NCBI GenBank assembly: GCA_964561545.1
Contig: CAZLQF010000021.1
Coordinates: 1-41,959 of the forward strand
Reading direction: 5' to 3'
From: CAZLQF01 sp964561545
GTDB lineage: Bacteria > Bacteroidota > Bacteroidia > CAILMK01 > CAYYUA01
Length of the DNA: 41,959 nt
Shown here: positions 9,212 to 15,779 of the stretch, piece after piece
Layout of the letters: each line of letters opens with the position of its first letter
How positions within the stretch are numbered: the stretch's first letter is position 1
Notes under the pieces: model-generated
Database searches by the model: none
What the model was told of the DNA's origin: nothing
What the model saw: only the letters and a program-made list of their open reading frames with translations
Program-made: the position numbers and the translations under genes

Positions 9212-10219
9212 TTGAAAATTTCAAATGAAACGAAGATTGGGATAGTGGCCGCTTTATCAATCCTAATCCTGATTCTTGGTTACAACTTTATTGTGGGCAA
9301 TGACCTCTTCTCAGAAGAAAAAGTTTTTTACGCCAAATACGATCAAATTGATGGCCTAAAAACAGCCAACCCGGTTTTTATACATGGGTACAAAGTAGGT
9401 AAGGTAGAAAGCATCAATTTAAAAGGAGTAAAAAACCCCGAATTGGTAGTCAAATTTTCCGTTAAAAATAATGTTGATGTACCAGCAGGTAGTACAGCAC
9501 AAATTTTTAGCTCTGATATTTTAGGATCCAAAGCCGTTAAAATTATTCCAGGTAAGGCTACTGCTTCCCTAAATTCGGGCGATACTATAGCCTCCGACCA
9601 GAAATTATCATTTTCGGAGTCTATCAACAAAATGATCGATCCAGTTCAAAAGAAAACCGTAAGCTTAATCACAAGCCTGGACTCAGTAATTACTGCCTTT
9701 AAAAGCATTATGAACGAGGGAGCCAAAGAGGATATTCAAAGCACTTTTACAAGCTTAAGTTCCTCCATTAAAAACTTGGAAAGGACCACCTCAAGGCTGG
9801 ATACTTTAGTAGAGGATGAGCAGAAAAGGTTGAGGAAAATTTTCTCGCACACAGAAGAAATTACAAGCAACTTAAAAGAAAACAATGAGAAAATAAGCCG
9901 CAGCATCGAGAACATATCCAAAATTTCAGATTCCCTGGCGGCATCTAAATTAAAATCAACCTTGCTTGAGGCCAATCAGGCAATTAATAACTTAAACACC
10001 ATCACTAAGAAGGTTAACAAAGGAGAGGGCTCAATTGGACAACTTGTTAACAACGATGAACTTTACGACAACCTTAAAAATGCATCCAATAATGTTGATG
10101 AGCTGGTCAAGGATTTAAATAACAATCCCGGTAAGTACATTAACTTTTCTTTGTTTAGGTTCGGCAATGGAAAAGACGAGAATAACTCATCAGATGAGGA
10201 AATGGAAAATTCAAATTAA
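9212..10219 (+). CDS. MlaD/MCE family lipid-transport protein
   Basis: MCE proteins form periplasmic rings or tubes that carry phospholipids between inner and outer membrane with an MlaE/MlaF ABC transporter. This 335-aa protein has a short cytoplasmic start (MKISNETKIG), one membrane anchor (about residues 9-27), then an MCE domain (about 38-115) with DGLKTANPVFIHGYKVGKV and SSDILGSKAVKIIPG. Residues about 150-300 are rich in Ser, Thr, Lys and Glu and predicted helical or coiled-coil, and the tail is acidic (DENNSSDEEMENSN). The start is TTG at 9212, which places the anchor exactly as in relatives. Partner ATPase and permease genes are not in this window. Confidence 0.9.
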   Translation: MKISNETKIGIVAALSILILILGYNFIVGNDLFSEEKVFYAKYDQIDGLKTANPVFIHGYKVGKVESINLKGVKNPELVVKFSVKNNVDVPAGSTAQIFSSDILGSKAVKIIPGKATASLNSGDTIASDQKLSFSESINKMIDPVQKKTVSLITSLDSVITAFKSIMNEGAKEDIQSTFTSLSSSIKNLERTTSRLDTLVEDEQKRLRKIFSHTEEITSNLKENNEKISRSIENISKISDSLAASKLKSTLLEANQAINNLNTITKKVNKGEGSIGQLVNNDELYDNLKNASNNVDELVKDLNNNPGKYINFSLFRFGNGKDENNSSDEEMENSN

Positions 10220-10281
10220 GTAAGAGAAAGCACCAAAAGAATAAAATCCTGAAGAAGGGCATAATAATTGGCAAAAATCAA

Positions 10282-10329
10282 CAAGCAAAGGCAATTTGGA
10301 AATCCTTATTTTATCATCTACTTTGCTTG
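10282..10329. repeat. 9-bp inverted repeat after the MlaD gene
   Basis: CAAGCAAAG at 10282-10290 is the reverse complement of CTTTGCTTG at 10321-10329 with a 30-base spacer. No T-run follows. It may be an mRNA 3' structure or chance. Confidence 0.3.
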
Positions 10330-10459
10330 GATAAACCCAACCTTCCGTTTTTTCATTGAAAAAAGATTTATTGAACATCAACAAGCGCTGATCTAAAGCA
10401 TCATTGGTTTTGACGCTCATCGCACTGCTATTATAAATAGACAACTAATCGTTCAAGGT

Positions 10460-10490
10460 TTTGATAATTTAGAATAAAAACCGATATTTG
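10460..10490 (+). promoter_or_regulatory. Promoter of the rpmB-rpmG-DUF4295 operon
   Basis: A -33 box TTTG (10460-10463), a 19-base spacer and a -7 box GATATTTG (10483-10490, 7 of 8 to TAnnTTTG) fit the Bacteroidetes promoter. The rpmB ATG lies 21 bp downstream. This is one of the two best-supported promoters in the window. Confidence 0.6.
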
Positions 10491-10511
10491 CCCCTCTAAA
10501 TAAGCGGTGAT

Positions 10512-10754
10512 ATGGCCAAAAAATGTGAACTAACAGGTAGAAAAGCGCAGCTAGGAAACCACGTTTCCCACTCGAATAAAAAGACGCGCAAACGTTTTGA
10601 AGTGAACCTTCAAAAGAAAAAGTTTTTTGTGCCTGAACTAAAGAAATGGGTGGAATTAAAGGTTTCTGCAAAAGCTATTAGAACGATCAACAAAAAAGGC
10701 ATCTATCCTTACATCAAACAAGTTGAACAAAAACGAGGTGTTAAAATCGTATAA
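10512..10754 (+). CDS. rpmB: 50S ribosomal protein L28
   Basis: This is an 80-aa basic protein of the large ribosomal subunit. It has the family features: MAKKCELTGRKAQLGNHVSHSN at the start with the Gly-Asn-x-Val-Ser-His motif, KTRKRFEVNLQKKKF in the middle and RTINKKGI near the end. Length is normal for the short bacterial form. Start ATG 10512, 21 bp after a good promoter; rpmG starts 2 bp after its stop, so the two are co-translated or nearly so. Confidence 0.97.
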   Translation: MAKKCELTGRKAQLGNHVSHSNKKTRKRFEVNLQKKKFFVPELKKWVELKVSAKAIRTINKKGIYPYIKQVEQKRGVKIV

Positions 10755-10756
10755 GT

Positions 10757-10942
10757 ATGGCAGATAAAAAAGACGATCGTAAGCAAGTAATTCTGGAATG
10801 CACAGAGCAAAAGAAATCGGGTTTGCCAGGTACATCCAGATACATGACAACCAAAAACAAAAGGAATACGCCCGATAAGTTGGAACTCAAAAAGTACAAT
10901 CCAGTTTTAAGAAGGCATACCATCCATAAAGAAATTAAGTAA
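10757..10942 (+). CDS. rpmG: 50S ribosomal protein L33
   Basis: This 61-aa large-subunit protein has the motif VILECTEQK near the start, Y-M-T-T-K-N-K-R-N-T in the middle and the conserved end KKYNPVLRRHTIHKE. The zinc-binding Cys-x-x-Cys pairs of the C+ form are absent (only one Cys remains, and NPVLRRH stands where CPxCRKH would be), so it is the zinc-independent type. It lies 2 bp after rpmB and 2 bp before the DUF4295 gene. Confidence 0.96.
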   Translation: MADKKDDRKQVILECTEQKKSGLPGTSRYMTTKNKRNTPDKLELKKYNPVLRRHTIHKEIK

Positions 10943-10944
10943 TC

Positions 10945-11094
10945 ATGGCAAAAAAGAACCAATCCAAAGGGAACAAGGACAAAAACGTTGTTAGGTTGAT
11001 CCGTTCTGTTAAAAATCAACAAACGGGTTCTTACTCATTTAAAGAGGAAATTATTCCAAAAGAAGAAGTAAACAACTACGTCAAGCAAAATTAA
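10945..11094 (+). CDS. DUF4295 small basic protein, 49 aa
   Basis: This short ORF is easily missed by length filters. It starts with ATG at 10945, 2 bp after the rpmG stop, and encodes a 49-aa protein beginning MAKKNQSKGNKDKN and containing VVRLIRSVKNQQTGSYSF, EEIIPKEEV and a C-terminal NNYVKQN. This resembles the DUF4295 family, which in Bacteroidetes lies between rpmG and ftsY. Its Lys-rich composition and constant place beside two ribosomal protein genes suggest a ribosome-associated protein, but its role is not known to me. A strong terminator follows after 30 bp, making it the last gene of the operon. Confidence 0.88.
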   Translation: MAKKNQSKGNKDKNVVRLIRSVKNQQTGSYSFKEEIIPKEEVNNYVKQN

Positions 11095-11124
11095 TGGCAG
11101 TCTGCTACTTATTGAATTATTTTT

Positions 11125-11156
11125 AAAAGCTTCCCGTTACTTTGGGAGGCTTTTTT
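11125..11156 (+). terminator. Intrinsic terminator of the rpmB operon
   Basis: AAGCTTCCC pairs with GGGAGGCTT (9 bp, one G-U) around an 8-base loop and is followed by TTTTTT. It stands 30 bp after the DUF4295 stop and separates the operon from ftsY. Confidence 0.85.
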
Positions 11157-11197
11157 ATTTTGGGATCTTATAGTTTAGCCCTTTGATCACTAAAGTA

Positions 11198-11259
11198 TTG
11201 ATACCTTGTAGCGCTTTAGCATGAAAGTGATTTTTCATGAAAAAAAAGCGTTGTATCAA
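11198..11259. other. Nested long hairpin before ftsY
   Basis: Three inverted repeats nest on one axis: TTGATAC (11198-11204) with GTATCAA (11253-11259), CGCTTT (11212-11217) with AAAGCG (11245-11250), and CATGAAA (11220-11226) with TTTCATG (11233-11239), leaving a 6-base loop. The result is a 62-base imperfect hairpin 50 bp before the ftsY ATG. It could be a 5' leader structure, a small RNA or a relic of a miniature element. No T-run follows on the plus strand. Confidence 0.5.
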
Positions 11260-11308
11260 TGACCAATCATGAGCACATGAACATATTAACACAAAAGCTT
11301 TAATTTTC

Positions 11309-12421
11309 ATGGGAATATTTGACGTATTCAAGAAAAAGAAGGAGCAGGAAGAAGCTCAACAGGAAAAACAAGAACAAGCATCAAAAGAAGACGAGGAGCA
11401 AGCCTCAAAAGAAGGCGAAGGTCAAGAAAAGGAGGAAGCTGATCAAGAAAAAGAGGAAGCAACCACGGAAGAAGAGCCCTCTAATAAAACCATAGAGGAT
11501 GGGCTTGAAAAGACCAAAACGAACTTTTTCTCTAAATTAGGTAAAGCCATAGCCGGTAAATCCAAAGTTGATGATGAGATATTGGACGAACTCGAAGAAG
11601 TGTTGGTGGGAGCCGATGTAGGAGTAGATACCACAGTCAAGATCATTGAACGGATAGAAAAGCGGGTGGCTAAAGACAAATATTTTGGCGCCAAGGAATT
11701 GAACAAGTTGCTAAGGGATGAGATCCTTGAATTGGTAAGAGAAAAACAAAATTTGGATTTTGAGGATTTTAGCCTACCCGAGCAACAAGACCCTTACGTG
11801 ATCATGGTAGTTGGTGTTAATGGCGTAGGTAAAACCACAACCATTGGCAAATTGGCGCATCAGTATAAGCAAAATGGCAAAAAAGTAACAATAGGCGCTT
11901 CGGATACATTTAGAGCCGGTGCTGTAGATCAGCTTAAAATTTGGTCCGAGCGGGTGGATGTGCCAATTATCAGCCGTGGCATGAATGCTGATCCGGCTTC
12001 TGTAGCTTACGATACGGTAGAGTCCGCCAAATCTCAAGGTGCTGATGTAGCAATTCTGGATACGGCAGGCAGACTGCATAACAAAGAAAACCTCATGCGA
12101 GAGTTGGGGAAAATTAGAAATGTAGTTAAAAAAATTGCACCTGATGCCCCGCAGGAGATATTGTTAGTGCTCGATGCTTCAACAGGGCAAAATGCCATTG
12201 AACAAGCCAGGGAATTTGTCAATACAACGGATGTAAATACTTTGGCCTTAACCAAATTGGACGGAACAGCAAAAGGGGGCGTTGTGATCGGCATTATTGA
12301 TCAATTCCAAATCCCGGTCAAATACATTGGAATAGGTGAAAAACTGGATGACCTGCGAGTGTTCAACCGCAAGCAATTCATTGATTCCTTGTTCGAAAAT
12401 GCAGAAAAATTTGCTGTATAA
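11309..12421 (+). CDS. ftsY: Signal recognition particle receptor FtsY
   Basis: FtsY docks ribosome-SRP complexes at the inner membrane for co-translational insertion. The 370-aa protein begins with a highly charged acidic region (about residues 8-65, with an internal near-repeat of QASKEDEEQASKEGEG), as in FtsY A domains. The NG GTPase follows: the four-helix N domain (about 70-160), G1 VGVNGVGKTTTIGK (about 169), G2 ASDTFRAGAVDQL (about 207), G3 LDTAGRLHNK (about 250), G4 TKLDGTAKGG (about 314) and the closing YIGIGEKLDDL. It starts at ATG 11309, has its own upstream region after the rpmB terminator, and keeps the Bacteroidetes order rpmB-rpmG-DUF4295-ftsY. Confidence 0.97.
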   Translation: MGIFDVFKKKKEQEEAQQEKQEQASKEDEEQASKEGEGQEKEEADQEKEEATTEEEPSNKTIEDGLEKTKTNFFSKLGKAIAGKSKVDDEILDELEEVLVGADVGVDTTVKIIERIEKRVAKDKYFGAKELNKLLRDEILELVREKQNLDFEDFSLPEQQDPYVIMVVGVNGVGKTTTIGKLAHQYKQNGKKVTIGASDTFRAGAVDQLKIWSERVDVPIISRGMNADPASVAYDTVESAKSQGADVAILDTAGRLHNKENLMRELGKIRNVVKKIAPDAPQEILLVLDASTGQNAIEQAREFVNTTDVNTLALTKLDGTAKGGVVIGIIDQFQIPVKYIGIGEKLDDLRVFNRKQFIDSLFENAEKFAV

Positions 12422-12473
12422 AACTAATCCATTGCTTGTTTAGTTATTTACCATTCATGTACAAAACGATTTA

Positions 12474-14075
12474 ATGGAAGTTAAAAACCTTACTTTCCAG
12501 GAAACCACGCTTCAAAGAGCCATTACTCAGGATTATTTATCGCACAAACCTGAATTACAACCTTTTTACCAATTTAATCCCGATTATCAAGGCGCCTTAA
12601 AAGCCGCTAAGGATCGAAATAATTATCCGGTTGACCGGGAGCGTTTGTTTAATGTCCTTACCCGCCAATATCAAAACCTCCAAAGTGATTTTTTTGACAT
12701 CGATGCAAATAAAGCTGTTGCAGCTAATATCAACGCGCTTAAGGAAGAAAAAACATTTACCATTACTACAGGCCACCAGCTTAACATATTTGGCGGCCCG
12801 CTTTACTACCTTTACAAAATTGCCTCAACGATCAGTTTAGCTAAAAAGCTTAACAATTTGTACCCTTCCTTCAACTTTGTCCCCGTTTATTGGATGGGAG
12901 CGGAAGATCATGATTTCGAGGAGATCAACCATTTTCGCCTTTTTAACGATACCTACAAATGGGACCATGAAATTGGCGGGTCAGTTGGACAAATGGACCC
13001 TTCCGGATTACTTGACCTATTGGATCAACTAAAAGCCAATATAAACGAAAAGGAAGCATTTGAGCCGCTTGAACAAATTTGGCGGAAAGCATTTTCAGAA
13101 TTCCCGACATTGGCTACAGCTACCCAATATTGGGTTCATGAGGTATTCAAAGAACATGGTTTGGTGGTGTTGGACCCATCAGCTCCCGAACTGAAGGAAT
13201 CCATGATTCCCATATTTGAAGATGACATTTTCAACCATACCAACTATGACCTGGTAACCCAAAACAAGTCAAAACTTGACCAATACGAACTCCCCGTTAA
13301 TCCACGATCCATCAATGTCTTTTATGTTAAAGACGGCCTCAGGGAGCGGATTGTGGAAAACAAAGAGGGTTTTGAAGTTTTAGACCAGAATATACAATTC
13401 TCAGCTAATGAGCTTAAAGCTAAATTGCACCAAAACCCTGAGATGTTCAGCCCCAATGTGGTATTACGCCCACTTTACCAGCAAAAAGTTTTACCCAACA
13501 TCTCTTATATTGGTGGGACCAATGAAATCGCTTATTGGTTTGAGCTAAAATCCTTATTTAGCAATTACGAAGTTTTCTTTCCTCAACTAATTGTTCGCAA
13601 TTCAGCATTGTTGATTGGCAAAGGTATCCGTAAGAAGCTTAACAAATTTAACCTGAATGAAGAAGACCTGTTCCTTAACCGGCAAGATGTAATTCGCCAT
13701 TACCTTTCGGAAAAAGAGGATACCTCTACATTGGATGCTAAGATCAGCAAGATTAACGAGGATTATGATGAACTTTTAAAACTTTGCGAAAAGTTTGATG
13801 ATGAATTAAAGTGGAATGTTGTTAATGCTGCCAAAGAACATCAAAAAGACTTGGATAAAATAAGCAAAGACCTCCGAAAACTCGTTAAAAAACGCAATGA
13901 ACAGGAAGTGAACCAACTGCATAAGGTTTATAATGCCTTGTTTCCGGAAGGCATTCCTCAAGAGAGGCATGATAATTTTCTCCCATTTTTCCTAAAACAT
14001 GGTTTTGATTGGTTTGACTTCCTAATTGATCATTTGAACCCAATTGAACGTCAAGTGCTTATAATTGAGGATTAA
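12474..14075 (+). CDS. bshC: Putative cysteine ligase BshC (bacillithiol biosynthesis)
   Basis: BshC adds L-cysteine to GlcN-malate in the last step of making bacillithiol, the low-molecular-weight thiol of many Firmicutes and Bacteroidetes. The 533-aa protein carries TGHQLNIFGGPLYYLYK (about residue 99), VPVYWMGAEDHDFEEI (about 138) and LRPLYQQKVLPNISYIGG (about 332), all family hallmarks of the nucleotidyltransferase-like fold, then a charged coiled-coil segment (about residues 425-490) and the C-terminal FFLKHGFDWFDFLI. Start ATG 12474, 52 bp after ftsY. bshA and bshB are not in the window. Confidence 0.93.
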   Translation: MEVKNLTFQETTLQRAITQDYLSHKPELQPFYQFNPDYQGALKAAKDRNNYPVDRERLFNVLTRQYQNLQSDFFDIDANKAVAANINALKEEKTFTITTGHQLNIFGGPLYYLYKIASTISLAKKLNNLYPSFNFVPVYWMGAEDHDFEEINHFRLFNDTYKWDHEIGGSVGQMDPSGLLDLLDQLKANINEKEAFEPLEQIWRKAFSEFPTLATATQYWVHEVFKEHGLVVLDPSAPELKESMIPIFEDDIFNHTNYDLVTQNKSKLDQYELPVNPRSINVFYVKDGLRERIVENKEGFEVLDQNIQFSANELKAKLHQNPEMFSPNVVLRPLYQQKVLPNISYIGGTNEIAYWFELKSLFSNYEVFFPQLIVRNSALLIGKGIRKKLNKFNLNEEDLFLNRQDVIRHYLSEKEDTSTLDAKISKINEDYDELLKLCEKFDDELKWNVVNAAKEHQKDLDKISKDLRKLVKKRNEQEVNQLHKVYNALFPEGIPQERHDNFLPFFLKHGFDWFDFLIDHLNPIERQVLIIED

Positions 14076-14128
14076 GCAACTGCTTTTTTATTAAGCGATT
14101 CCATACAAAGAAGATTCCAAAATGCCTG

Positions 14129-14611
14129 ATGCCAAAGAAACTTTTCAATGAGTCACAGCCATTTTATAAACCACCACTCACAAAAAGCCAACTTATATGC
14201 AAAGGTTCGGGGCCTACTTATCCCGATGAATTATTCGAGTATTTAGCTGCTTTAACACCTTCACGGCAAAAAGCTTTGGACTTTGCTACGCTTGACAGGC
14301 AAGCCGCCTGTTCATAGGCCAATTATTTTGATAAGGTAATCGCCATTGACGCGAATTAAAGTCAAATCACAAAGCAAAATCCCATCCAAACGTAGAATAC
14401 AGCGCATCTAAAGCAAAGGGCCACAATTTACTTTCCAATTCATTCGACCTCCTGACCGTAGCGACTTCGACTAATTGGCTCAGCTTGGAATCCTTTGATC
14501 CTGAAGCCATAAGGGTTTTGAAAGATCAAGGTATATTAGCCATCCGGACTTAAGCCCAATTCAGCTTAAATAAGGATTTTGATGAGCATTTACTCCATAT
14601 AACCCAATAAA
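14129..14611 (+). pseudogene. Decayed class I SAM-dependent methyltransferase
   Basis: The first open piece (from ATG 14129) reads MPKKLFNESQPFY...PTYPDELFEYLAALTPSRQKALDFAT, like the start of a Methyltransf_11-type enzyme whose motif I would continue D-x-A-T-G-x-G-Q. Here the glycine loop is broken (DFATLDRQA) and an in-frame TAG follows at about 14314. The same frame continues NYFDKVIAIDAN, matching motif II, then stops. After a frame change, NSFDLLTVATSTNWLSLESF and RVLKDQGILAIRT (14440-14553) match the motif IV/post-I region with its usual order, and SLNKDFDEHLLH resembles the distal part. Several stops and at least one frameshift show it is dead. This is my reading of weak similarity, not a database result. 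Confidence 0.6.
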
Positions 14612-14751
14612 TTATGGCATAAGGGGCTGAAAAAAAAAAACTTGGTGCCATAACCTGAATGAAAAACAACAAGTAACCAGGCAATTGTAATTAAAGACAA
14701 CCATAAAATAAAGCTATTTTTTTGTTTTTTTGCCGGTAGCATTTTACTCAT
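14590..14751 (-). CDS. Small membrane protein ORF, coupled to the UbiA-like gene
   Basis: A 53-aa ORF starts at ATG 14751, and its ATGA overlaps the TGA of the UbiA-like gene, the usual layout of translational coupling. It has one clear hydrophobic helix (FILWLSLITIAWLLVVF, about residues 14-30) after a basic stretch AKKQKN, so a single-pass inner-membrane protein is predicted. An 11-A run at 14630-14640 lies inside it; a one-base change there would open a second frame continuing through another hydrophobic stretch (AIIYWVIW). It may be a frameshifted remnant of a longer gene. I do not recognise the family. Confidence 0.35.
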   Translation of the reverse strand: MSKMLPAKKQKNSFILWLSLITIAWLLVVFHSGYGTKFFFFSPLCHNLLGYME

Positions 14752-15707
14752 GCCCAACTTACCACCAATAGGCCCTGTACTATGATGGCTCCATCCCAAA
14801 ACACTAAGTAATGGTATTCATTGCGCCCCCGGTTTAGGTACAGCGTTAACATAAAAATATACAACAAGGGTAATAAATGGGGAATAAGAAGTGCTTGGTA
14901 ATGAACCAAGTAAATAACCGAAAGTACAATGATCGTGGCCAAGATCATAGCTTTGGTCCGGTTTTCCCCTAATAGAACAGGAAAGGTTTTAATTCCATTG
15001 GCCAGATCTATGCGGATGTCCCTAAAGTCAAATGGGAGGGTAATGGCAAAAATAAATAGGAAACGTTCTAAAAAAAGGCCTGCCGTTTCCAGGGATAAAG
15101 CCGGCTTCACTTGAATGGCTACTGGAAATACCGTGGCAAAGCTCCATACAAAAGCAACAAAAAAGATTTTGATCCATCCGATCCTCCTCAAACCATGGTC
15201 CTTGCCTTTTCCGAAAGGCACAAAGTAAAACAACGCCACCAATGCGCCAATGATTAAAGTAACCCAGATCTGAAAGGGTACTTGCCATAAGTAATACATA
15301 ACCCCCAAAGCGCCAATCAGTGTAAGCCATTTAATCCTCCTTTGGTACCTCACCACCCAATTTTCGCGATGCCCATGTGCCTTATAAGGTTTGCCCGGAT
15401 TAATACGAGCTGCATTGTAAACCAACAAAACCCCGAAAAAAATGAGCAAAGGAAGTTTCCATTGAAAAGGAAGTGCAAGGATTTTGTAAGTAACCAATGA
15501 CCAAACAAACCCACAAATGGCCATGATGAAATTGCCAAATACAAGGAAATCAGCTACTTGGATGATTAACTTTTTAATAAAGTCCAGTTTTTTGACCCCA
15601 AGTTTAAATTTACTTCTATCACCCTGCAATTCTGGTATTTTTATTATTTTTGGTTTATCTTGTAAAATTCCATGAAGGGGTATATAATAAATTTTTCCAA
15701 TTTGCAT
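14748..15707 (-). CDS. UbiA-like prenyltransferase family membrane protein
   Basis: This 319-aa polytopic protein has about eight hydrophobic helices after a 50-residue polar N-terminus. The second Asp-rich motif of UbiA enzymes is present: FDFRDIRIDLANGIKTFPVLLG (split here as DFRDIRID near residue 226, then KTFPVLLG). The first motif, normally NDxxDxxxD after helix 2, is replaced by YNAARI near residue 98, so magnesium-diphosphate chemistry of the usual kind is doubtful. UbiA enzymes prenylate aromatic rings for quinone, heme or lipid synthesis; the substrate here is unknown. Start ATG 15707. recQ lies divergently upstream and a small membrane ORF overlaps its stop. Confidence 0.75.
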   Translation of the reverse strand: MQIGKIYYIPLHGILQDKPKIIKIPELQGDRSKFKLGVKKLDFIKKLIIQVADFLVFGNFIMAICGFVWSLVTYKILALPFQWKLPLLIFFGVLLVYNAARINPGKPYKAHGHRENWVVRYQRRIKWLTLIGALGVMYYLWQVPFQIWVTLIIGALVALFYFVPFGKGKDHGLRRIGWIKIFFVAFVWSFATVFPVAIQVKPALSLETAGLFLERFLFIFAITLPFDFRDIRIDLANGIKTFPVLLGENRTKAMILATIIVLSVIYLVHYQALLIPHLLPLLYIFMLTLYLNRGRNEYHYLVFWDGAIIVQGLLVVSWA

Positions 15708-15779
15708 TAATGGTTAAAAACCAGTTCATAGTGTTTGCTGTTTTTTGGTGAATCTATTAAAAAAAATCGAACAAGTTTT

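Noticed and set aside
10211..10444. 77-codon minus-strand ORF between the MlaD gene and rpmB
   Set aside because: It overlaps the MlaD gene end, crosses an inverted repeat and shows no domain, signal peptide or promoter; probably chance.
15735..15779. 15-residue N-terminal extension of RecQ from TTG 15735
   Set aside because: ATG 15780 gives a normal RecQ N-terminus and leaves room for a promoter.
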